Source: Paracoccaceae bacterium
GTDB taxonomy: Bacteria; Pseudomonadota; Alphaproteobacteria; Rhodobacterales; Rhodobacteraceae
Length of the DNA stretch: 64,000 bases
Direction of reading: 5' to 3'
Assembly (NCBI GenBank): GCA_027486345.1
Contig: JAIXPH010000060.1
Coordinates: 1 to 64,000 of the forward strand
Within the stretch, counting starts at the first letter, position 1. The number at the start of each line of letters is the position of its first letter. Shown here in pieces: positions 55,501 through 62,255 of this stretch. The notes below the pieces were generated by a model. The model was not told the origin of the DNA and did not search any database. It saw only the letters and a program-made list of their open reading frames with translations. Position numbers and translations under genes: made by a program.

Positions 55501-58500
55501 GGTGCGGGTGATGACGTGGTTCTGGCGGCCAACGGCCTGATCCAGAGCGCGCAGAACAATGTGGACGCACGCCTGTCCAACGGCAGCTCGGCCTCGGCCG
55601 ATCCGCTGGGCCGTCTGGCGCGCACCATCATCGCCTATACCGACCCGTCGCATACGACGACGCGATTTGGCGCGAACATCGTCACGGGCGGTGCGGGCAA
55701 TGACATGCTGTTCGGCGGGCAGGGCAATGACCTGTTGCTGGGCGACATGGCGCTGACCATGACCGCGACCAACACGCTGGATACGCGTGTCGGTGCCAAC
55801 CCGTCGGTCCTGACCGGGACAGAGGCCTATACCTATCTGGTGGCGACGCGGACGACGGCCTGGACCGCGGTTCGCAGCGCGACGGCAACCGGCGCGGCGT
55901 CCCTGATGCAGCGCAATGTGGCGGCGGGCACCGAATGGATGCTTGCCACCGCTGCGGCGGCTGATGCCGGCGCGGGGGAACTCGTGATCGTGCGTCCGGG
56001 CATTGGTGCGCTTCCGGCGACGGCGGGCGACGACTACATCGAAGGCGGCGCGGGCAACGACGTGCTGATCGGCGGCGTGGGAGCGTCCGACCTGATCGGT
56101 GGCAGCTCGCGCACCTTTGGCGGATTGATCGGAAACAGCACGTCGGCCACTGCGGCGGCACGGCAGGCCGGGGCGGATGTGATCCTGTCCGGCAATGCCA
56201 GCCTGACCGCGGCCCCGGCTGCCGGTTCGGCGATGCTGTCGGGCAACGGCGACATCTGGAAGATCGTCAACGGCAACCAGTTCGCCACGGCGGGTTCGGT
56301 GGATGGTGTGACACGCGCCATCATCAAACGTGCCATCGAACTGGCCGAGACAGAGCCTGATCCGACCTTGATCTCGCGGCTGTTCAGCGCCTCGAAGGCT
56401 GATTATGTCGTGGCTCAGCAAGTCGCGGACCGGACCTATGGCGACCAATCCTCGGGTCGTCCCGGTCTGAACGGTTCGGGTCAAAGCACGGTCACGGCAC
56501 GGCGCGAAGTCGAACTGGCACCGCTGGTCAATGTGATCGAACGCTCGGGTCCGCAGATCAGCGCGGTGGGCTTCACCACGGCAGCCGTGGCGGTCACGCC
56601 GTCGGCGGCCAAGGCGGCCACGGCGACCGCGTTGGGTCAACTGTACCTGTACGATGCCGCCTCCGGTGGCTTCACGGCGCAGGCGCCCAGCCGTCGTCCG
56701 ACCTCGACCGGGGCATCGGGCGTCACGGATGTGGCCAATGCCGCAGGCACGGGCTTCTTCTATGTGGACGACCGGGGCGGTGTGTACTTCTACAACAACG
56801 GCTCGTCCTCGGGCGGTGGCACGGGTGGCGGAACGGGTGGTGGCACCACGCCGCCCCCGACCGCTGACCTGCGCGACATTGGCCGGTCCGGCAGCTTCAC
56901 CCTTGCCCCCAGCAATGTGGGCAAACCGGTGCGCGTCGACTTTGGCGTGAAGATCACCAATGCCGTGATCGCCCTGACCGGCACGGATGTTGACGGAGAG
57001 CCCTACACCCTGCGGGTGACCGCACGGGACGAGGACGGCTTCTGGGTCCAACTGGACGAGTGGGAGTATCAGGACAACAAGCGCGCCTCGGCCGAAACGA
57101 TCAACTGGCTGGCCATCGAGGCGGGGGTTCATCAACTCTCCGACGGGCGTCTTGTCGAAGCGGGCACCATCATCGCCGATGCGTCCACTGGCACTGCGGC
57201 CTTTGCGGCCAAGTTCAGCGGAACACCGGTGGTGCTGACCAGCATCATGTCGCGCTTCACCCCGGAATCGGCGGACAGCAAGCCGACATCCGTCACCGCG
57301 ACGGGCGCGGAAATCCGTCTGCAATCCGAAGAGGCCCGGGCAGGCAAGGCCGGCAAGGAACTGGTGGGCTACATCGCCATCCAGACCGGCACCGGCGTGC
57401 AGCGCATCACGGACGGCGTGGACAGCACCCGCCGCACGTTCTCGCTGTCGGGAAGCTTCAACAACCTGATCGTGCTGGCCGAGGAGCAATCCGCGAAGCA
57501 GCCCGACACCGGGTCGGTGCAGATCGGTGCCTCGGCAGGTGGAACGGTGACGCTGTTCTTTGATGAAGAGCAGTCCGCTGACATGGAAACGTCGCATGGC
57601 AAGGAAGACCTTGGCATCGTCGGGATCGAGCTTGGAACCGTGCGCGGCAAGCGCCAGGGGGATGCGGCCTATGTGCCCCGCTCCGTGCTGGACCAACTGG
57701 CGGCCGCAACGCCGCAAGAAGCCCCGGTTCTGGGCGCGACGGGGACCGTTACGGTCGCCACCACGCAGATCGCCAAACCCGTGCGCGTCGAATTCGGCGA
57801 CCGGATCGACAATGCGGTCGTGGTGCTGACCGGCATGCTGGAAGTGTCGGGCGATCCCTACACGCTGCGCGTTCTAAGCCGCGATGCGACCGGCTTCACC
57901 TTCATGGTGGATGAGTGGGAGTATCAGGACAACATCCGCAGCAGCGCGGTCATCGTCCATTGGGTTGCGGTGCAGGCAGGGGTCCACACCCTGTCGGATG
58001 GCCGTGTGGTCGAAGCCGGGACGATGCTGGCGGATGACACCAGTGGGTCGGTGAACTTCAAGTCCACCTTCACGGATGCGCCGGTTGTGATCACCTCGGT
58101 CATGTCGTCGATTGACGGCAGCGCCGTGGACAGCAGCCCGATCCGGGTCACGCGGACCGGCTTCGATGCCCGCCTGCAAGAAGAGCAGGCGCGCGGCGAC
58201 TTCGTCCGCGCCAAGGAACTGGTCGGCTACATCGCCTTCGGTCTGGGCACCAACGTCGAGGTTCTGACCACGGCCAGCCACTTCGGCACCGCGGTGTCCT
58301 TCGACAGCTCGATCGGGTCTCCGGTCGTGGTGGCCGATACCCAGACGCTGAAGGATACCGATCCGCAATCGGCGATGCTCTGGAGCGTCGGTCCCAAGGC
58401 CGTGAGCGTCTTCATCTCTGAAGAGCAGTCGCTCGACAGTGACCGTCGCCGCACGCCGCTGGACACCCTGGGTCTGGTCGGCTTCTCGGCTGGCTTGCTG

Positions 58501-60243
58501 CGCGGCACCCGGACCGGCGACTCTGTCACCGTGACGGCCCAGCAGATGGCCGATGCCACGACTGCCGGGGCGGCGCTGGTTGCCAGCCAGACCGCCGTGC
58601 TGGGCGCGTCGGGCAAGCTGACGCTGTCGACCTCGCAGGTCGGCAAGTCGGTGCGGGTGAACTTCGGGGCCAGCATCACCAATGCGGTGGTGGTCCTGAC
58701 CGGCACGTCGACGACCACCTCCGATCCGTTCACGCTGCGGGTTCTGACCCGTGACGCGACCGGCTTCACCTTCATGCTGGACGAGTGGGAGTATCAGGAC
58801 AACAAGCGCAGCACCTCGGTGGTGGTGAACTGGGTGGCGGTCGCGGCAGGCGTTCATCGCATGGCCGATGGTCGCCTCGTCGAGGCGGGCACTGTCCTGG
58901 CCAATGGCCAGAGCGGTGGCGCGACCTTCACCGCCGGGTTCACGGCAGGGCCTGCAGTCATCACCTCTGTCATGTCCTCGCATGATCCGGCAGCGGTGGA
59001 CTCCAGCGCACGGGATGTCACGGCGACGGGCTTCCAGGCGCGGCTGCAATCCGAAGACGCCCGGGGTGGTATCCCGCGTCCGCAGGAACTGGTCGGCTAC
59101 ATCGCCTTCGGCATCGGCGGCAGCGCCGCGCGGACTGTCGCTGCCGGTGGGACGGCCCTCGTGACCTCGTACGGGCGGACGTTCACCAATGCGGTGGTGG
59201 TGGCCGATACCCAGACGGCCAACGATCTGGATCCGCAAACGGTGATGCTGTCGGCGCAGTCCAACACCTCTGCCAGCGTGCTGGTGGTTGAAGAAAGCTC
59301 TGTCAGCGCCGATACCAGCCGGTCCACCACCGATACCGTCGCCATGGCGGTGTTCAATGCGGGCATGCTGCGCGGGCAACGTCTGGGCAATGCTGCGCTG
59401 GTGACGGCACAGCAGCTTGCCGCAGCCGCCACTGCGCCCAGCTATCAGATGGTGGGTCAGTCGGGGGCGGTCACGGTCACGGCAGCACAGGCGAAATCGC
59501 CGATCCGGGTGGACTATACCGGCACGGTCGACAACGCGGTGATCATGCTGACGGGTTCGCACCAGTCTGGCGATCCCTATACGCTGCGGGTCGTGTCGCG
59601 TGATGCGACGGGCTTCTCCTTTGTCATCGAAGAGTGGGAGTATCAGGACAAGAACCGCGCCAAGACCGAGACGATCCAGTGGATCGCCATCGCGGCGGGC
59701 AAGTACGAACTCGCCGATGGCCGCAAGGTCGAGGTGGGGACCGTGTCGGCGGACATGACGGCCAAGTCGGTGAACTTCACCGCAGGCTTCACGACGCCGC
59801 CGGTGGTGGTGACGTCCTTGATGTCGAACAACGACACCAAGACGGCCAACGCCTCGCCCTTCTCGGTGACGAAGTCGGGCTTCTCGGTCAACCTGCAGGT
59901 GGAAAAGGCGCAAGCCCAGACCCACGCGGCAGAGACCGTGGGCTACATCGCGATGTCGGCCGGCGGCACCGCCGCGGCGGGCGTGGCGGCGACGGTGACG
60001 ACGGGCGGCACGGCGGCCACATGGACGCCTCCGGCGGGCTTCAGCTCGATGGTGGCGGTGGCAGGCACCCAGACGCGCAACAACGCGGAACCGGTGTCGG
60101 TCAAGACTCAGGCCGTGGCCGGGTCCGGCGTGAAGCTGCTGCTGGAAAAAGAGGCCTCGAAGGGCCCGGTCCTGAGCATCCCGACCGAGACGATCGGCAT
60201 CATCGCCTTCCTGCGGGGCGCGATCTACGGGCGCAAGCTCTGA
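19345..60243 (+). CDS. Giant LEPR-XLL repetitive surface protein / adhesin (13,632 residues)
   Basis: A single uninterrupted frame encodes 13,632 residues (roughly 1.3-1.4 MDa), among the larger bacterial proteins. It begins with a basic leader and the LEPR-XLL motif (residues 48-57) and has no Sec signal. Then come, in order: five repeats of about 250 residues (176-1670), a less repetitive insert with a Pro-Glu-Ala linker (2453-2499), a long Gly/Ala-rich repeat block (about 3400-5960), mixed beta-rich segments, three Ig-like units (8508-8830), Gly-Arg-Asp filament repeats (about 9750-11130), RTX-type repeats (about 11135-12240), a Ser/Gly linker and four H-lectin-like repeats to the end. Cysteine is very rare; I noticed only residues 2781 and 3122. 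The mixture suggests an extracellular, calcium-stabilised beta-solenoid fibre with a sugar-binding tip. Secretion by the downstream HlyD/M50 genes is inferred. Confidence 0.93.
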   Translation: MSAPFGTRKFGMSLSRAMRRARNRATRRGLAETTRFEAQDNAYRIETLEPRILMSADIALAALPGATTGVAAEVKFLETGGRRIEVYLDGTLKSTVSDLSGGVNITGTSGNDSIIVSFEEGFDDNALAISVTGGDGVDSVTLSSDDTGGATDLGSVTVTAEQITLESAVGGVAGLEVTDTITLTAASSVTGGSASILIKQNMNAYGALVLSASAVHESDSGSASSATVTVQGDLSSASVDISATVSRNYADGSLGLADYDFGDATATLTVADGADITGGDVNLSATVDGVVRMGADMPFQGNIAAATASFKFVVITAKDVAAISLGDGMVTAGNAVDIAAGVETAYSGAGIYVSQKIEGSATVTATGTDITAGDGGVSVTADVAQQLKAVGPAFVAETTPPTFPMALLAMAFNESNVTSKVTLESVTIDTTGDSTVAARNTSNVTAIMAGQAQSAGDSFSILSSLPQFAVAGMFAANEVLSDVQVSLTNSSVTAGGDASVVALNDMSITASMDGGATTSKDNPSLAIGVSLAFNSIGWEPGSLFASTIDVFLGDDALSTPDPMITRVTLNNSTVQGDGAVEISATAIPVITATVANKAEVDSDSLALGFVVAGNRIQSDVDVIIGNVADGATVSGGSVAIIGSDAATIEAEASVSSASKGGPSLSGILARNAVQSAVDVALTAATITATDGDLSARADTTATITAAVSGLQPAPEEEEEGASFALNAVIATNLILADADLVITGGTLTSTGDLSITAANAGTITATNQAEATGTGTAVGVSLAFNTIGWEAQNFLFSTVDAIIGTDIADADPADARVILTDVGISAGGNIAITAENTQNITARLAAAATAGNEAAGAGIMIALNKVTSVTKVAITGGYLNGTGLASDVAIRVVDASGIDAEIGLKAGGGTAAAGGLVGRNDVRSDVDLTLTDMQIHTTGSIDASARSVAGVKAKLDGTFEIVDDEAKDGLAFGGVIASNLILVDVATTLTGTLLEADGDVSLLARNAGSITAENTVSVKGTGTAVGVMLAFNTVGWQAQNILYAAVDALIGTSIGTEQVAQAVLSVTGGGITAGGSIAFAAENEQQIAATINMVATSAAAAGAGVVLASNRVNARSRALVDYAFGSSGISAGGDLTIGATDTAGITSEITMEAAGATTGVGLIFVRNDVRGGVSAEVNAVALTADGNIGLSAIGAASIEAKASGDVKIAAQEEDAPEEEKASGSAVAGLIASNMVLGGATAQIQNTTVTAGGGIDVLADMLTLVRAENTMKAEASGTAVGLTLAFNSVGWDSSNIFQQMADALLATSIGSSPGINTVARLWNVAFSAGGAVRVLAGGTDVEAERRGALIDAAIDASASTSGSSAGVGIVLTSNRVKTSATAEIDTDQVNRDRDVVGSLEVAARDTAAISGKTTMAAGSGGGAAVGLTIVLNDVQGGVSALIDDMDLQTQNDLTIAADQQSSINAELSGSVTSAPSEDAEDSNTLSFGGVIATNVVRSKASAQLLDSDVVVGGNMAVTAANNAEIIAVNAALQSAGGPGTAVGITLAFNTVGWEPQDLFRKSVDALLGTSIGVQDNATATAYVNNTALVVGGDLTISADMTSKIYATVKSESRAGAAGTAAAIILATNLIASDATAQLVQPVGDVLAGGVLSVVANDAPDILAKGTVIAVAKDADEAGKEYIKVDHYSDQGETDIEFGDQVFIKDGHEAGGTIGHIYRFLGVDATVDLSATDFDDKRYWWEIPPPVGFMGEILGFLYKEMPVETKEFTLAKLPIGDQTHTFGLKVQAGWEDMTVLDFLSKQGVVEPGFNMDLANVLTKATATADHKSDQTAVTLKKDETVEYVKTGPLAGKVFKYLGEDKVGTFNLSTVTDDDFKDTDVWEKVELDGFSFGLGALPGLGLAFPSLKFQLVLPKLDLPKYEFKQVIGKVEHNGEMVDYGFKAKFGWDDPSFGEFILALTQGEAGKDVFLPHLDWGFYIDAPDAEDVVMRDKLPNTFVLTNDGGNGLDINFSIFGQPVTLRYPPMIINFDDLGADTSALVDPALNPTIINLNASALGEGTSYLVDPTLEAVTIKLPKIDVDALIWDAEDIAERPSTYWDDAIILDISTPENFANSLLDAIKIIPAKLDITDPTLNFSLLGYNLSEKLPVSTLLNQFGSSLLTPGDTNHTIIDLQAIYDAVLPDFFSYLVDPDKTVKYTIPKIDLGDITPEDMKGAQNEMIFDTAITVLKDVGLNIPLTKKKGEDTTKATEPEGTNQTEGEEPGTSAEQQIDLTITKSEFTDDPARTFTLEYGDKKVEGVKMLDIGAQETEVQRILFLRREADLGTEFKLSLKTGDVLKESAAIELADTDDDAADIITTTARLQAAVDEVLGANKATVSFNKKDSSAGWAFDITYAEAGVDKDQLKAKVSNQLGFLLVRASTVTEGGTVTVEDQAAEIQKALDELLGEGNAVVTAIPEPAPEPDPAPEPAPEPAPEPAPEPAPEPAPEPAPEPAPEPEPEPDPTVPVAYKFKIVFAGELKEQAVEEIKATVTEKVTGLAVEAKVVKLGYDPKGPSFDVVVPPKETYTLSVVVDGVKYVAEGIAKAATPEDVEIALSKAESTTDHKSTDKEAALKKNDTVQYAGTGDLAGKVFIYLGDDKADPFDLTTVTDADFIDPAKWEEVTYKISTDHKSDETEATLKKDDTVLIMSGDLEGKVFKYIGEDKFTKGEPAVGETPAVDPAPIPFDLSTADFTDATEWDEVTVTTKSTRTLKDIGFEAKVTSGKKAGSYSVNFSGPLDKSVVESCDIEGTGGDLPDEEEPAQGGAAIGALIIRNDVRSTALAKIQTATIVAGSVNVAVLEAARIHALLAGKAQATGDGEAQSVAAGGIIATNLILNQAEALINSSTITTTDDVSVTAENNADILARNNSSISSDGTSVNVTLAFNTIGYDAKAIWNDIANALVGTNLGTENRAEAVARVDDSVIDAGGNVTVSSVSHAQILSIITNDTESELGEDAGDDASAVAAGIIIASNMTSSAAIAEIIDSNVGNGTDTAVTVGGDLGVTALDNATILSNVSLSAKTGGDGKLAKAIQAFADFFRVTYTDYSGTRDITLGDRIQIGDSGMGVLDRPETLSAGDRIRLEWDICGGTAGTVYEYIGEEPLEDPHLDQQDYSDTELWREIKGDPDKIYIAKTARTGIDLATEDFTNSEHWLEVDLDTLVDAAKILANAIEGSDAEGTGFGGLFARNDLRTSVQATIRGADVDAGGNVTVDAAQTALVIADDVSVVRADTDAINVVIANNTILGGNAATIDNASIVSGGDLAVQAHTEASILANVASEVQASTSVGIVLAFNTIGYAPADLWHATVDAIAGNSDADSSYVASKAILQNTALDITGDLTVTSDWAGSVIAVIESAALALKVNVGNSNDDATSVTVAPIIALNKISARTEARILELSDAGANIVGGDVTVHAVGSTQILATLESSAISVAAGVSGSQKSIAIGVAMGRNVINSHSTAEVAGIGATLEAGGKMSVLAVDDSLIHAELYATAVAIGAGTQDVKAIAMAAAVARNDIVSSVTASIHDLATLNAAGAIRVEGKRLARIEAIGRATAVSVALTLGSSDTPAVSGAGTISLNYISGGLISEIRNVANIIAGMDLLGNGVTVIGLNEAHITSEILAIAVAVSASMGQSTAVAIGIAAAENIIGFVDAAIPDVDIDHTSDSDPALLTKYDTVRIVGGHPLAGHVYRYLGNDRSELTYFDIEDYSVEDLWQRIDLAEAPQPATAQIVNANLLTTGGNLTVSAASAQTIAASAIVVSLAVAASAKGGTSLAGAGSGARNRIRGGSLALLSGIDGLGAGDVSVLSEDRAEIRSVVIGAGVAAAIGGSQGATAIALGIAVSLNDVDTLSLAKMDDVHTGQDENNEDRTVGNIIVRGFVAPPNSFLIDGTGLSTTKLDSATQLAVREREINGEKEIEIDPEAWAESVQTWGTLVDAVNAQFADPADHVADYNPIADIALLDAGTHPASGQSTTWPALLRLLSRGAEDLMGEDPTDQEIGQANVDFAEVADRLAAVFEDAGITFEGVLSVAQQMDGSAGDPFDAFRVTDEVGHRWMVYEEANGKYGVYNDNMRLSKAQSSEGWVFVDDRSRSFAIRFEDAGQIGVRQDTIVAVGAAAALSVAVSGGTSLAISGAGVGVRNAIRGGASALINDSVLIKTGDVTVRSTGEAGINAVVIAAAAALGFGQSGVGVAVGASVAMNDIGGENDPFAITADITNSSLLSPGEAGDLDKSVDQSVVVNANNRTQALVTVIAGSAAVAGGQKGVAVSGSGAVGLNNIFIETRAAITGEGTDPADQDAIEAESLAVTAVNNSRIRAFVGAASLSVAVGQQGIAIALGASVSENRINSTTSATVTDMAGGILLSGVASDQRAAGTQADGRAVDVWALDAAMINATVMAAAIAAGFGQTGVAVAGAGAFSRNRIGGGGVVAEIIGSDITSGEGHMSVKADSSAQIRSMVIAASAAVAAGQTGVGASIGMAIAENQIGFVQRSEQDIAPTFVAGRDTPKYIHTGNIIYIPVGGRAGEAYQYIGLETLTAGNWPTFTNKAGVERDTAVTGGDVVYDDATGAFYTYLGETDIPTTTALSSFDYSNESLWAKGSVLNQLDYGNADMFKRVDLERQGAAVRAQIQSSDVEMTGGNVTVTALNTAEINAITIAGSVAIAGGQTAIGIAGSGVGVTNRIATDVTARVAGGSVIANKLAVSARDDSTITAVAAAASIAAAFGQTGVAISIGVSIARNAVDNDVKAEVANVTLVSLDDEADPLVIEAKTGAGNLPSNIATGGNLTFDRLDAASTADDPQSDPDAAAMDAATLLALKRALEDSGAVVDADEANLLATLRISALTEGQSWSIVDRSGRQWTLTRDGNSLSSKRSTISAISAAAAMSIAVGQVGVAVAGAGASSINAITSNTLALLTDVRVESSNAGRISVHADDVSSIDATVIAASVAVAVGQVGVGASVGVAIAKNYIGFDLDGAARSDRGAVRAAVTDLRLLGEGGIGAGSELDIAANSTRKINAVVFAGSVGIAAGMVGVAIAGAGVGAVNRIAGSTVAGIFGDNTNISGAAISVHASNSSRIDAVAAAVAITAAFGAVGVAVSIAATEAFNEITSTVEARIARLANDSGMGSVTSTGTITVLAEDRAEIRAIGAAAAVALSGGAAAISVAGAGVGARNAIGTQVIADVDGMSVGALGDISVRASSTGLIDSMVIAAALAAAGGGVGVSGAVGVSIARNEIGYTESGRAVNYYTNAIAPTQILAGNVVMITEGARKGQKFEYVGPNTIHGSGVTGRVDLSRMDYANSTLWREVGRTRNAASVTTRINDADVISTNGDVVVRATSEQKILSMVQAVTAALSGGGIGVGVAGSGASATNRLATDVQALVQSSTVTAGDEVSLLATDNSTIDAVTGASALSASFAAIGAGMAIGVADATNLVENRVRAESVSSDLVAHGAGGDDHNAITIEAYTGVTPEQAGISNSLTAAELTDLSGTAMDDNGDPLASDISDDDALRARLYSDLKTAGVGLRGTAADLRVSEVTEGTRWAVVDVASGRQWILDKGQGTNLTATRVTINALSQAAALALASGGLAGVALAGAGANAVNVVNTDTVARLTGNKTSDGTQATAAGIRVEAASDSKIQSTVLATSLAAAGGMGAAGVAIGAALSTNYIGYNLSGATGTTNANDTNTAVAGRTWAVIEDAKVTANGGDSQVLSRAGQTINALVIAGAGAVAVGGVGMAAAGAGVGARNWINADTAARLTGSALDVTVDALTVRASNAARIEAVAGAIAFSVGGGFAGLAISIAASEADNRITSTTTAEIVNGGNTGILRAKVGGVTVDAQDTAHIAALGAAVAISIAVGVVGIAIAGAGVGVVNTISTRTEAEIGQITVGTATDVSVTAKGSDTISANVISAAVSIGGGLGAGAASVGASVSQNLIGSFGRPDGKRAGAFALVSEGANISTAAEAEKLDAGSVTVSNGTFAKSRDGKLYQYLGAADKVVSLAAVDFDTDTDWFQVGRPVAGVGIVLPTTADLTQLLEGTIVTANGKFYRYFKPKAEESIASNPEQWYVVLSQTERSAAKTVVTDLVTNDVYTSGGDYFVWLGAGSPASGTTPEFNSGDWLRARVLDNATLFTDLSVPQDVTTGDFIRTADGAYRYTGYTASGLNWISGGADESSLTGGYTDSLPDRVVTLSVPTTGTNASVTRQDVATYSDGGFDPDSALKISGTHTGTEETTVRATFAAGSGDEYRAGAKDLFFRINGFDLADADKVKILAKDKNGNALTVTVTKDDGASHTDVAGTGADAGARILTAGARSGTADDAAREGSVLINISGVVATLEISYMGQGDIELTDLQFVLDPRTSADYFAGVADGQQMLTSDTSIFPLWKEETQLVIITASNHIDATVPLTADYATVQGSVMAITEDGETRYYQRVSSKALTVNQDYLTATTAQQGGGTELTYKVSGDWADITEQAVQDSDIKSSGSVASGDVLRVVFNGAERFFRLKGDTAITVDADYARGVVDGKDQWSPVGDASVNRTWTDRTVVMDADKRMRVHIAPQTVDTSVTDAGWEEMTEAPLDANFDDLRNYVVMGKKLYTLRPAMLVQNTDGQMYQYKRTAPVLVDQDLFAINYATDPNWVNLASGAATGANITVKAEMSSNITAFVGAFAVAVAAGGYGQSGAGSGAQGVNIIDYDTVADVYGAELTAALGTITVAAQDTSSIIADVKSASIAATLAAAGSAISIGVSLADATIGGNVRAAMRDSSVVAAKGLDILTTDNRYISVVSEASSISASTGFGGAMSGGGANATITDRGTREALLTGNGTQSVNLIGAARVLLTSESRLEANISSMSIAAGMFAVAASGAVAIVNAAGQFYARAEGVDVTASSLTVNATRLMSSQAMVRGLSVATTMGVGASVATVQISSDVRAFAGGAGATFTLGSLSVAARLAASSGRDLSDVQAYASGGGLLLGVQSTNATSINRATVLSGLSGGTFSVTGALAVTSDATGRQYARSRGIAGGLIGIGATDGTLSSLSTVNSTVSANTTVSYAGSMQLAAAAVDENYLDIEAGAYGLASGAAAKGTTNANSSVFTGFLDGTSISNRALVRVAGTLTIAATYRAMPTGILTTSAFGAIAGSGADITHNVGGRTQGRFGNYSDVMAGAIDGIVANALNGSSFVDAKTGGLASGASSTTNTNINFTAEFIIGQNAKLETTLDAGNLKLKTENSLRHADRVKLVTGGAISGAGAYGNLTANDLVSQIIVSENARIYAAGTLELEATHVGNTNLQSYSETFGAATVAIGTATTIVTPIQQILFKAGSITQAEGNIYASAGSNKDLVLPDQSYSSRVDNFAGSAIPISDLKTIALYEADNRVHIQSGARLEGFANIDLNADGWGDVGVTGVAKATNWTSAVASALGGGNVGSGNGKRRAESFGEVINDGTVVTGQRRNRILFTKVDTLTGLTVVDMSKTVNINNVATGTTVDEFGNPTIRFTSARAGLQAPQFIEIEKAKANLAIYSASTNQTMKNFYIQQIARLEEELLLLGLAERRGSAVIPTAPVVEVVTVAPVNAQAGRVRVLSDYFYGSGTFDVPKSARIEIHHNSPAQLVIEALSIPMFNGGIYYNGKDITVGSATSAQVQAKAKAENDFNVGMNNQTYNGDDNLGRYSSAFNAPSFTLSAASLSAGSTDPEIIIDVGNIALYADPRTGAVPPAQTITIKGNVNAPTAKLTVKNPSNGGSIIVTGEVMVKSLVLESKSSVSISGVQQAHIGGDPIGNFVPLYYQGVYNPEVALNRQIGRSDYSTNNGITNIKAERVTVDAEWLNLNGTIQAGSKVFNLTLDQSIANQILAAQRGGANYTTIEVPNAPDFTLIYDRQSAQLIVKALRPGGGVVDLSGRVVNTGYGRVIANGGYPEITITNNINMAQFSTQWDLVVEDLDTDRRGLGQIKITDKQTGWFTLYTVNENSTVKVERDRVMGGSYSVTNYGSAGGGEAWMEANLPDYAPQAGMRYAWVIGQETRTRETARWEESNWLGIFNLGSRGIPVPPVTQTLSSALVPDSNYFYSAPWQANDAYVYAYDEVVTSATEWKQTYYNVRSSWYGKKTYTYQYNRNVGKFLTHSHSVKADYAIDIDFLWNDQGKVDIDAKGADLVIDGRITNTLGAVTLASQRDVTAKSSVDPESPTGGGQPKANIMGRQITITAGGRIGTDSTALPITISTPKNGASAVGYRLDATAVTGINIRQYTGTLRVGTVSAASGDTRAAVILSNDGSYNPSNSNDLGGIVRAAGGSHLIRGGAITLNSTKGGVGLAGSGNDILLDTGVTSDDVLTVLSADDVYLREINDGNSGRSDDLRVKEISAAGMAVWINVDNGSLVDGNGKEVVDERAVSELMGTVWTDMQLTADTGGNQKVEDAKTQLRATKTREYSTYWTWRAAQEAAYDTYWTTRGTQEEAGVLSDVLAGDAEIVFSDAREAELLADYRAKILTNLEPQWGLVTGTAAVNASISVTWGRTTRTVITAANGTWSASFSKADLEGVDEATAPTVTGTYGNLVTQRGASDAAVTTAAEKLLAAYRTRATAEFRLLDGVFGLATYGAVTGTASAGATVSVTWGAATVSTKADVFGRWSAAFAYDDVHALSESVAPTATGGTVANYTRGMNNADFDSAAYLDLVLADDGLHDLLLASGDTVSLLRVYAEEALKSGSATATLARATTAQLDSATATAATSLTTLVNSRSEQFRILSTYYAETTYATLAGTGTAGATVTVSWNGVTRTGKVYGDGRWAVAFTEAHIGTQATETSVTASTGSATITKRVIGALNTDYIVPLTTNEENTISGSIKVWSSDELIYGFGGGLLKPVTDTNTAIEDDNIIAGSFNFTVAGNVGLTEGQELIDLNSTLTGPQRLLLAAAERSDVNFLLTDRIAATVNFSVTGNRLDRRSGTTGTAFNTIFKAGDVLQIEGRTANATETRFFTIASVTADRITFTSTGRVVGAMENNIDVYLSSVSLNPMGNDATALATIDASDLRKVISVDGQKFTGFAVGDEIVLTNFSGSAAGITAASKRPSANVNTALTPYVITSIASDGSWVKFDRDLTAEANIAINLRQNIILKWVQVQLRDDLNISVSGTVKGSAGGDTFLSSEGDIRLDLVTAGASARIKAGDSLISVLSGTTDNVRAVKSIVFEAGQGNIGSSTNRLWYDITGGTVYNMTARAAGDVWLGETQGDAMIGSIFSKAGNVDFYAAGVDANIVDAANNAFVKIEANDIRLRANGSIGSASNPFEIEARGAGNVAGTGWVTLMAGTDGDDDIVVHAPNGNMILRNVYAGGDVTLEALLSITDGVDLIDPTDIYSAEDTTTGLVRADITANSITLTAWNGAIGAAGNELDIDMSQSRDGLLTTWSGLDTYVNEAQGKGDVRLNTVGTAPIAQLTTINLTGTYAVGDMVQVAIEGDSVTYTVSEYDLTEDGVGGDSVTGSSLAALSNIAAKIVALLNAASAISARLVAAAQAASITLSGRIAGEAFGVVVQRNGASSGFSVNETIAAAPGHSAFITAVSGSIFNAAPTGTSNVSGGKAFLFAANDIGEVDNPIQTVVGTLQGESTTGDTYLVNTGDLTIRAFSGGADSTGMKAGGQIQVTAKSPITISSDVYAAGNIIYIATDSPSDNRDNLTIEGGVTVRSYSGEIMLFAGDNLSIAASATVSGEHGLSLNTDVGGGVDGGGGNVTIAGKLATGSGKLFIGTSDASDTVTIAATAEFDLGNAPVEGVMSDFVLATGGGADSIFIRGAISADHIVITTGTGNDSLTTTADLTAIGVLGAQNARIGGDIRIDMGNDSDASDSISLGGDLTAARDVVVTKLPTTEHSVVIGIDKDADPLKPAVGQVGEVTVSTAQMANEIEVTFDAAIVNPVIALTGHAANAPYTLRVTSYTNTGFKFRVENWLGNAASLSANLKVNWLAVAEGSHLLADGRAVEAKRVSASSTAATVTFDTAFTQLPVVLTSVMSGMGTEAATADAYDIGQGSMTLRLKARDADSNGVAAQTVGYIALSAATTTLSGTVVLKPNALTMSNGSVDYGQTFADAVVFGQRQTLVDGDAGTTVIVTEGATSATLRFEEESTDGTHGAETLGFVALAKGVFPTSGRNPVTAAAVQTGERVTVERDGSVAIYAYLGSNATIDLATADYSNTTLWALETNNASDTGILTMTASSGGSVTAGRDVLIRTGGGADVLTLNGTVESGRDILIQTDQGADSLTTSAAFTAERHLTIEAGGGTDTLVIGAAMTTNTGALTVNLMLGDESGTAAVPNRQVFRMSGALSAATHLQVLASGTVGNDITVTGVSTAGDDILFRTDKGADVITINGNVQADNVTMSLGANDDRLAITGTVKSVGGTDSTVDTQTTYGDITFDFGTDADTLDSLVLVGSLDAERDARILKLPKTEYEATIGQVQSQKVEKGERVTVRDGAAVIYEFIGFAAKTYDLGDASIYTNKAFWKVVSNFSENTGKLTASLSAKGEVKAGRDLIVWTGGGDDVWTTVGLMDVTRNVLFRMDRGLDRVVAAEDITTETGVIAFEMGDSPATDRGPFADKNARPQEVVFDKGAIITAGTDLIVTSNDAGDFRLLATADVVAGRDILITTEGGRDLFDFDTTITATRNIIVQSGVETDVMIVAEGIEATEGAIYIDLDIGNERDLSLRQQLELTEGPLVAGTSLTVLASGKAGTDVTTTGTWETGTFARLSLGTGNDTITHVGSIDVGTYLSASLAAGTDSVLIDGAVTTGELVSIDLGAGPASSATGSKATGPETLQVTGDLIAGTSISLLKSGTDAATVTMDSKLSAATFILTRMGSGDDTLLFSDTVTAGTDLTLSTGGGVDTVTFAKAVRATAGSALLDFGAVRADRSRLTLSDTLRAGVDITLVNTGTGGLTTTIAAAVTAGRNIVLDTGDGYDVIDSKAVITAGRNITVTMDGGGDTLTLSAAAGLSAKGDVSVNMGDFDGIADEAKALGKIDAGGGLVISNRGAGPSNLDLTGGEIVAGKGGFTLQTGDGADTVGMTGLVITSAGAITLDFGGGDDVVTGQGGQLAATDTLTLRFGAGNDRAGFTGMDLSGDKVIFDQGDGNDLLILTDLTNLGGTSSILGGLGNDEVQIIRLPAQKSGDTLTIDGGDGADTTRIQMYGGQTGEGISYDIAVRDTGNAKSGADLLDVRGTDEEDLFLVRDGVLALRHGTYAELESGNLPGSQERILYDSSQDGGLWLRTAGGADFVALDDTSTGTVVDTGTGNDRVRVGQVYENRPDVTRSQSGVTESGTVTRAVTGGWLSDGVSNMALIKAGEGDDRIEVNSNLGALRVDADAGNDAVIVRSFAAADGSAALVNGNLVVAAGAGVDEVSVIGTAIADTYLMELDRIRGAGRSIVLSAATEVLRLNGGAGDDRVGIHATRTGTYTEVSGGLGSDLLNIGGAVTGLSASSSALPGAITAESADAMSWLISSRTSAQVTTIAATSLTVAGVLKLDGIAGALRLDGAGQLGENYGRSLVTVEDGAPRAVSTTAADDAAAVDRLTVRTDGASAQTGAMATAVIGGRTFQQITGMNQGDNAVTISAASGPVASNPVSQVKGIHATAMEVTEILMGSGSDKFSFTDLASVADNQTVTALVILQAGGGIDSITAQSVLGQQALVLFGDAERGETAYGTTAPTGADTINVSGQKSGVILIDGGNDADTITGGAGSVLMLGGAAGDTLNAGAGSTMMVGDSTLLIDRSTGFARIDAATLSAGADRLNGGAATEIMVGDNLTSDSFDVRNFRPTTLTATGAGLQDVIVATNTGAVIIGGAGADTITAPGARLVMGDTGVVTLTAAGVLLRAVSDTATTGGADAIRLQSGGGVVIGGIGADTISAVGGDDFILGDNGDVTFANGFIDRIESLFIAGSGNDQISGGTGRDVLIGGGGADVLTTGEGENIAIGDHAILSGLAASLAAGILIPRQGGSLVILATATEDASGGADRITGGGGRDLLVGGQGADTIMGGTGDDDIIGGHFVDVARQTVSALALADGANLIDAGAGDDVVLAANGLIQSAQNNVDARLSNGSSASADPLGRLARTIIAYTDPSHTTTRFGANIVTGGAGNDMLFGGQGNDLLLGDMALTMTATNTLDTRVGANPSVLTGTEAYTYLVATRTTAWTAVRSATATGAASLMQRNVAAGTEWMLATAAAADAGAGELVIVRPGIGALPATAGDDYIEGGAGNDVLIGGVGASDLIGGSSRTFGGLIGNSTSATAAARQAGADVILSGNASLTAAPAAGSAMLSGNGDIWKIVNGNQFATAGSVDGVTRAIIKRAIELAETEPDPTLISRLFSASKADYVVAQQVADRTYGDQSSGRPGLNGSGQSTVTARREVELAPLVNVIERSGPQISAVGFTTAAVAVTPSAAKAATATALGQLYLYDAASGGFTAQAPSRRPTSTGASGVTDVANAAGTGFFYVDDRGGVYFYNNGSSSGGGTGGGTGGGTTPPPTADLRDIGRSGSFTLAPSNVGKPVRVDFGVKITNAVIALTGTDVDGEPYTLRVTARDEDGFWVQLDEWEYQDNKRASAETINWLAIEAGVHQLSDGRLVEAGTIIADASTGTAAFAAKFSGTPVVLTSIMSRFTPESADSKPTSVTATGAEIRLQSEEARAGKAGKELVGYIAIQTGTGVQRITDGVDSTRRTFSLSGSFNNLIVLAEEQSAKQPDTGSVQIGASAGGTVTLFFDEEQSADMETSHGKEDLGIVGIELGTVRGKRQGDAAYVPRSVLDQLAAATPQEAPVLGATGTVTVATTQIAKPVRVEFGDRIDNAVVVLTGMLEVSGDPYTLRVLSRDATGFTFMVDEWEYQDNIRSSAVIVHWVAVQAGVHTLSDGRVVEAGTMLADDTSGSVNFKSTFTDAPVVITSVMSSIDGSAVDSSPIRVTRTGFDARLQEEQARGDFVRAKELVGYIAFGLGTNVEVLTTASHFGTAVSFDSSIGSPVVVADTQTLKDTDPQSAMLWSVGPKAVSVFISEEQSLDSDRRRTPLDTLGLVGFSAGLLRGTRTGDSVTVTAQQMADATTAGAALVASQTAVLGASGKLTLSTSQVGKSVRVNFGASITNAVVVLTGTSTTTSDPFTLRVLTRDATGFTFMLDEWEYQDNKRSTSVVVNWVAVAAGVHRMADGRLVEAGTVLANGQSGGATFTAGFTAGPAVITSVMSSHDPAAVDSSARDVTATGFQARLQSEDARGGIPRPQELVGYIAFGIGGSAARTVAAGGTALVTSYGRTFTNAVVVADTQTANDLDPQTVMLSAQSNTSASVLVVEESSVSADTSRSTTDTVAMAVFNAGMLRGQRLGNAALVTAQQLAAAATAPSYQMVGQSGAVTVTAAQAKSPIRVDYTGTVDNAVIMLTGSHQSGDPYTLRVVSRDATGFSFVIEEWEYQDKNRAKTETIQWIAIAAGKYELADGRKVEVGTVSADMTAKSVNFTAGFTTPPVVVTSLMSNNDTKTANASPFSVTKSGFSVNLQVEKAQAQTHAAETVGYIAMSAGGTAAAGVAATVTTGGTAATWTPPAGFSSMVAVAGTQTRNNAEPVSVKTQAVAGSGVKLLLEKEASKGPVLSIPTETIGIIAFLRGAIYGRKL
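19870..24350 (+). repeat. Five tandem repeats of about 250 residues (AFNTxGW repeats)
   Basis: A block such as [19 protein letters not shown] followed by VDAxxGTSIG recurs with its GCC-TTC-AAC core at 20938, 21691, 22432, 23194 and 23980, i.e. every 741-786 bp. Two more diverged copies follow at 28099 and 29320. Between the cores are beta-rich GGDxxVxA rungs of the filamentous-adhesin kind. The copies are diverged at DNA level, so the expansion is not recent. Confidence 0.8.
26701..26841 (+). repeat. Pro-Glu-Pro-Ala linker in the giant protein
   Basis: Residues 2453-2499 are almost only Pro, Glu and Ala in a PAPE register with a few Asp. At DNA level GAGCCCGCGCCA occurs three times in perfect tandem at 26782-26817, so copy number could vary by slippage without changing frame (12-bp unit). 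Such linkers form stiff extended spacers. Confidence 0.9.
29550..37230 (+). repeat. Gly/Ala-rich tandem repeats (GQxGVAVxGAGxGxxNxI)
   Basis: About 2,560 residues with repeated blocks such as [20 protein letters not shown] and [16 protein letters not shown], alternating with short DSTI / ASNSSRI rungs. The alternation of a GQTGV block and a GAGVG block is regular across the region. The small-residue pattern suggests a tightly packed beta-solenoid. YLG modules interrupt it near 30421, 32926 and 35161. Confidence 0.75.
44866..45834 (+). repeat. Three Ig-like units in the giant protein
   Basis: Three units start near 44866, 45154 and 45619. Each has a [18 protein letters not shown] opening, then a GxWSAxF strand and a TVTxxxG end, the pattern of bacterial Ig-like domains in adhesins. 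They probably act as spacers. Helical-looking segments separate them, so the array is not perfectly tandem. Confidence 0.7.
48580..52745 (+). repeat. GRD/GADxLT filament repeats
   Basis: About 1,390 residues of short repeats such as [19 protein letters not shown] and [19 protein letters not shown], spaced by AGxDIxV rungs. They resemble RTX rungs but mostly lack the strict GGxGxD spacing. One degenerate copy of the C-terminal lectin-like unit (49015-49770) and two YLG modules are embedded in this block. Confidence 0.65.
52747..56070 (+). repeat. RTX-type calcium-binding repeats
   Basis: Hemolysin-type nonapeptides GGxGxDxLx occur in clusters, for example [10 protein letters not shown] near 52750, [17 protein letters not shown] near 55130, [20 protein letters not shown] near 55370, [20 protein letters not shown] near 55690 and [11 protein letters not shown] near 56045. 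Such repeats bind calcium and fold after export. In this protein they are followed by over 1,300 more residues, so they are not at the very C-terminus. Confidence 0.85.
56800..56862 (+). other. Ser/Gly-Pro linker before the C-terminal repeats
   Basis: A low-complexity stretch of Ser and Gly with Thr ([19 protein letters not shown]) separates the RTX-containing region from the four C-terminal repeats. It looks like a flexible hinge. Confidence 0.8.
56863..60240 (+). repeat. Four C-terminal repeats, H-type-lectin-like
   Basis: Four copies of about 285 residues begin near 56863, 57721, 58591 and 59440. Each carries the hallmark EWEYQD; the Trp codon lies at 57061, 57916, 58786 and 59635 (spacing 855, 870 and 849 bp). 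Each copy has a first half (VRVxF, NAVVxLTG, PYTLRVxxRDxxGF, EWEYQD, WxAxxAGVHxLxDGRxVEAGT) and a second half (FxxPVVxTSxMS, GFxxRLQxE, ELVGYIAxxxG). The P-V-V / GF / W / WIA pattern resembles H-type lectin domains. The assignment is by eye. A degenerate fifth copy lies at 49015-49770. Confidence 0.7.
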
Positions 60244-60250
60244 CCAAACA

Positions 60251-60321
60251 GCCCGACCGGACCAGACTTTCGGTCGGGCAATGGAATACGGCAAGGACCC
60301 GGACTGACCAAAGGTCTGGGT
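60251..60321 (+). other. Two hairpins between giant gene and GAF-HlyD gene
   Basis: GCCCGACCG (60251-60259) and CGGTCGGGC (60271-60279) form a perfect 9-bp stem with an 11-base loop, 8 bases after the giant stop. A second stem follows, ACCCGGAC (60297-60304) with GTCTGGGT (60314-60321), one wobble. Neither has a T-run, so they may attenuate, stabilise or separate the messages. No clear promoter was found before 60398. Confidence 0.45.
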
Positions 60322-60397
60322 CTATAGCCCTTTGTCCCGTTGCAGCCGTCCGACACCTTCGGACAAGCAATGGGAGAAATGCAGGCGGAGTAAGCAC

Positions 60398-62254
60398 ATG
60401 GAAGCGGCGCCCGAAGCTCGGCAGCCGGGACAGTCCTTTTGGGACCTGACGCAGCCGATGGTTGCGTCAGACCGTTTGGCCGATTGGCTGGACGGTCTGT
60501 TCCATGCCCTCAGCCTGGGACGCGCGGTTCCGCTGCGCCTGTCGCTGGAGGCCGGTTCGGCCGCGGCGCTGGTTCATCCGGCGGGCCGGGTGGCGCTGGA
60601 CGCAACCCTGCGCGCCGGGGCAGAGGCGCAGCGGCAGGGGCGGCTGGCCTTGGCCGGGCATCTGCCGGGCAGCGGTGCCGGACCCGGGACCACCTCTTTT
60701 GCGGTGCCGATGACGATTCCCGGCCACGGGGCCGCGTTGCTGACGGTCGAGGCGGACATCCCCGACAGCGCCGCGATGGACAGCGTGCTGACCACGGTGG
60801 CGCTGGCCATGGGCTGGATTCATGCCACCTTGATGCATGCGACCGCCGAGGCGGCAAAGGCCGAAGACTCCGCAGCGCAATCGGCCTTGCAGTCGATCGT
60901 CGCCTTCATCACCCACGGCCGCTTTTCCGAGGCGTCGCGCGCGCTGATGACCGATTTCGCCGGGCGCTACCGCTGTGACCGCGTGGCGCTGGGTCTGGCG
61001 CGCGGATCTCGGGTGCGGGTGGTGGCGATTTCCAACACCGGCAGTTTCTCGCGCTCGTTGGGGCTGGCGCGCAAATTGCGCGCGGCGATGGAAGAAGCCT
61101 ATGATCAGGAACGGGTGCTGCTGTGGCCCGTGCCCGAAGGGATGGTTCCCGAAGGTGGCGCGCCGGACATGATCCTGGACCGGCAGGCCGAACTGGCCAC
61201 GGGGGATACCGGGCGCTCCGTTCTGTCGGTGCCGCTGTTCGACGGACGGCGGCATCAGGGCGTGATCCTGTTCGAACGCGGCGGCGGGGTGGGCTTTGCC
61301 GCCGAGGAGACGCAGCGCATCGTGGCGCTTTGCGCGCTGTTGACGCCGATCATCCTTGAAAAACGTGACAACAACCGATGGCTGGTCGTCCGGGCCGCCG
61401 TGGCGCTGGGGGATTTGTTGCGGCGCACGCTGGGGCGCAGCCATCTGGTGCTGAAGGCGTCAATTCTGGCGGGGCTGGTGACGCTCGGGGCGTTGTTCGT
61501 CATCGAGGCCGACCGGGATGTGATCGCCGAGGCCGTGGTGCAGGGCACCGAGGTCCGCACCCTTGCCGCGCCCTTTGCCGGTTTTGTCGCCGAAGCGCCC
61601 AAGCGCGAGGGGGACCACATCCAAAAGGGCGATGTCCTCGTGCGGCTGGATGACCGGGAACTGACGCTGGAACTGACCCGCCTGATCGCGCTGCGCGCGC
61701 AGACCGAACTGGAACTGGACAAGGTCATGTCCGAACGCAACCGGGCCGAGGCGGCGCTGACCACCTCGCGCCTGCGCCAGATCGATGCCCAGATCGCCTT
61801 GGCCCAGCAGCAGATCGACCGCAGCCGGATCGTGGCCCCCTTCGACGGGCTGGTGACGGCGGGCGACCTGACGCGCAGCATCGGCAAATCGGTGGAGCAG
61901 GGCGAGCCGTTGTTGGTCATCGCGCCCCTGACCGAATACCGAGTCGATCTTTACGTGCCCGAAGATCAGATCGACCTGATCCGCAACGGCCAGACGGCGG
62001 CGCTGAAGGTCACGCCCTTGCCCGAGCGGTCCTATGCCGTGACGCTGCGCGACACCATGCCGGTGGCCCGCTACGAAAACGGCGGCACCCGTTATCAGGT
62101 GGAGGCGCGGTTTACCGGCCCAACCGACGGGCTGGTGCCGGGCATGACCGGGGCGGTGCGGGTGGCCGTGGACCGTCAATCCTTGGCGCAGCTGTGGTTC
62201 GGTCCGTTGGTGGACCGGGCGCGGTTGTGGCTGTGGCGCAATATGGCGCTGTAA
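60398..62254 (+). CDS. GAF-HlyD fusion: periplasmic adaptor of a secretion system
   Basis: A 618-residue protein in three parts. Residues 1-150 are a small-residue-rich N-terminus. Residues about 157-326 look like a cytoplasmic GAF domain (SIVAFITHGRFSEASRALMTD, RCDRVALGLA, RSVLSVPLFDGRRHQGVILF). After one membrane segment (about 348-372) comes a periplasmic HlyD-type adaptor: a biotinyl-lipoyl half (LAAPFAGFVAEAPKREGDHI), a short coiled coil (423-478), the second half (RIVAPFDGLVTAGDL) and a beta-barrel. The ATG at 60398 was chosen for its GGCGGAG ribosome site 7 bases upstream. It follows the giant gene by 154 bp and is one base from the M50 gene. It probably bridges the inner membrane to an outer-membrane channel for export of the giant protein (inferred). 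Confidence 0.8.
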   Translation: MEAAPEARQPGQSFWDLTQPMVASDRLADWLDGLFHALSLGRAVPLRLSLEAGSAAALVHPAGRVALDATLRAGAEAQRQGRLALAGHLPGSGAGPGTTSFAVPMTIPGHGAALLTVEADIPDSAAMDSVLTTVALAMGWIHATLMHATAEAAKAEDSAAQSALQSIVAFITHGRFSEASRALMTDFAGRYRCDRVALGLARGSRVRVVAISNTGSFSRSLGLARKLRAAMEEAYDQERVLLWPVPEGMVPEGGAPDMILDRQAELATGDTGRSVLSVPLFDGRRHQGVILFERGGGVGFAAEETQRIVALCALLTPIILEKRDNNRWLVVRAAVALGDLLRRTLGRSHLVLKASILAGLVTLGALFVIEADRDVIAEAVVQGTEVRTLAAPFAGFVAEAPKREGDHIQKGDVLVRLDDRELTLELTRLIALRAQTELELDKVMSERNRAEAALTTSRLRQIDAQIALAQQQIDRSRIVAPFDGLVTAGDLTRSIGKSVEQGEPLLVIAPLTEYRVDLYVPEDQIDLIRNGQTAALKVTPLPERSYAVTLRDTMPVARYENGGTRYQVEARFTGPTDGLVPGMTGAVRVAVDRQSLAQLWFGPLVDRARLWLWRNMAL

Positions 62255-62255
62255 G

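Noticed and set aside
52747-56070. A standard type I secretion substrate with a C-terminal signal after RTX repeats
   Set aside because: RTX repeats are clear, but they are followed by over 1,300 residues of lectin-like repeats, and no HlyB-type ATPase gene is in the window. A type I route is not excluded but is not shown.
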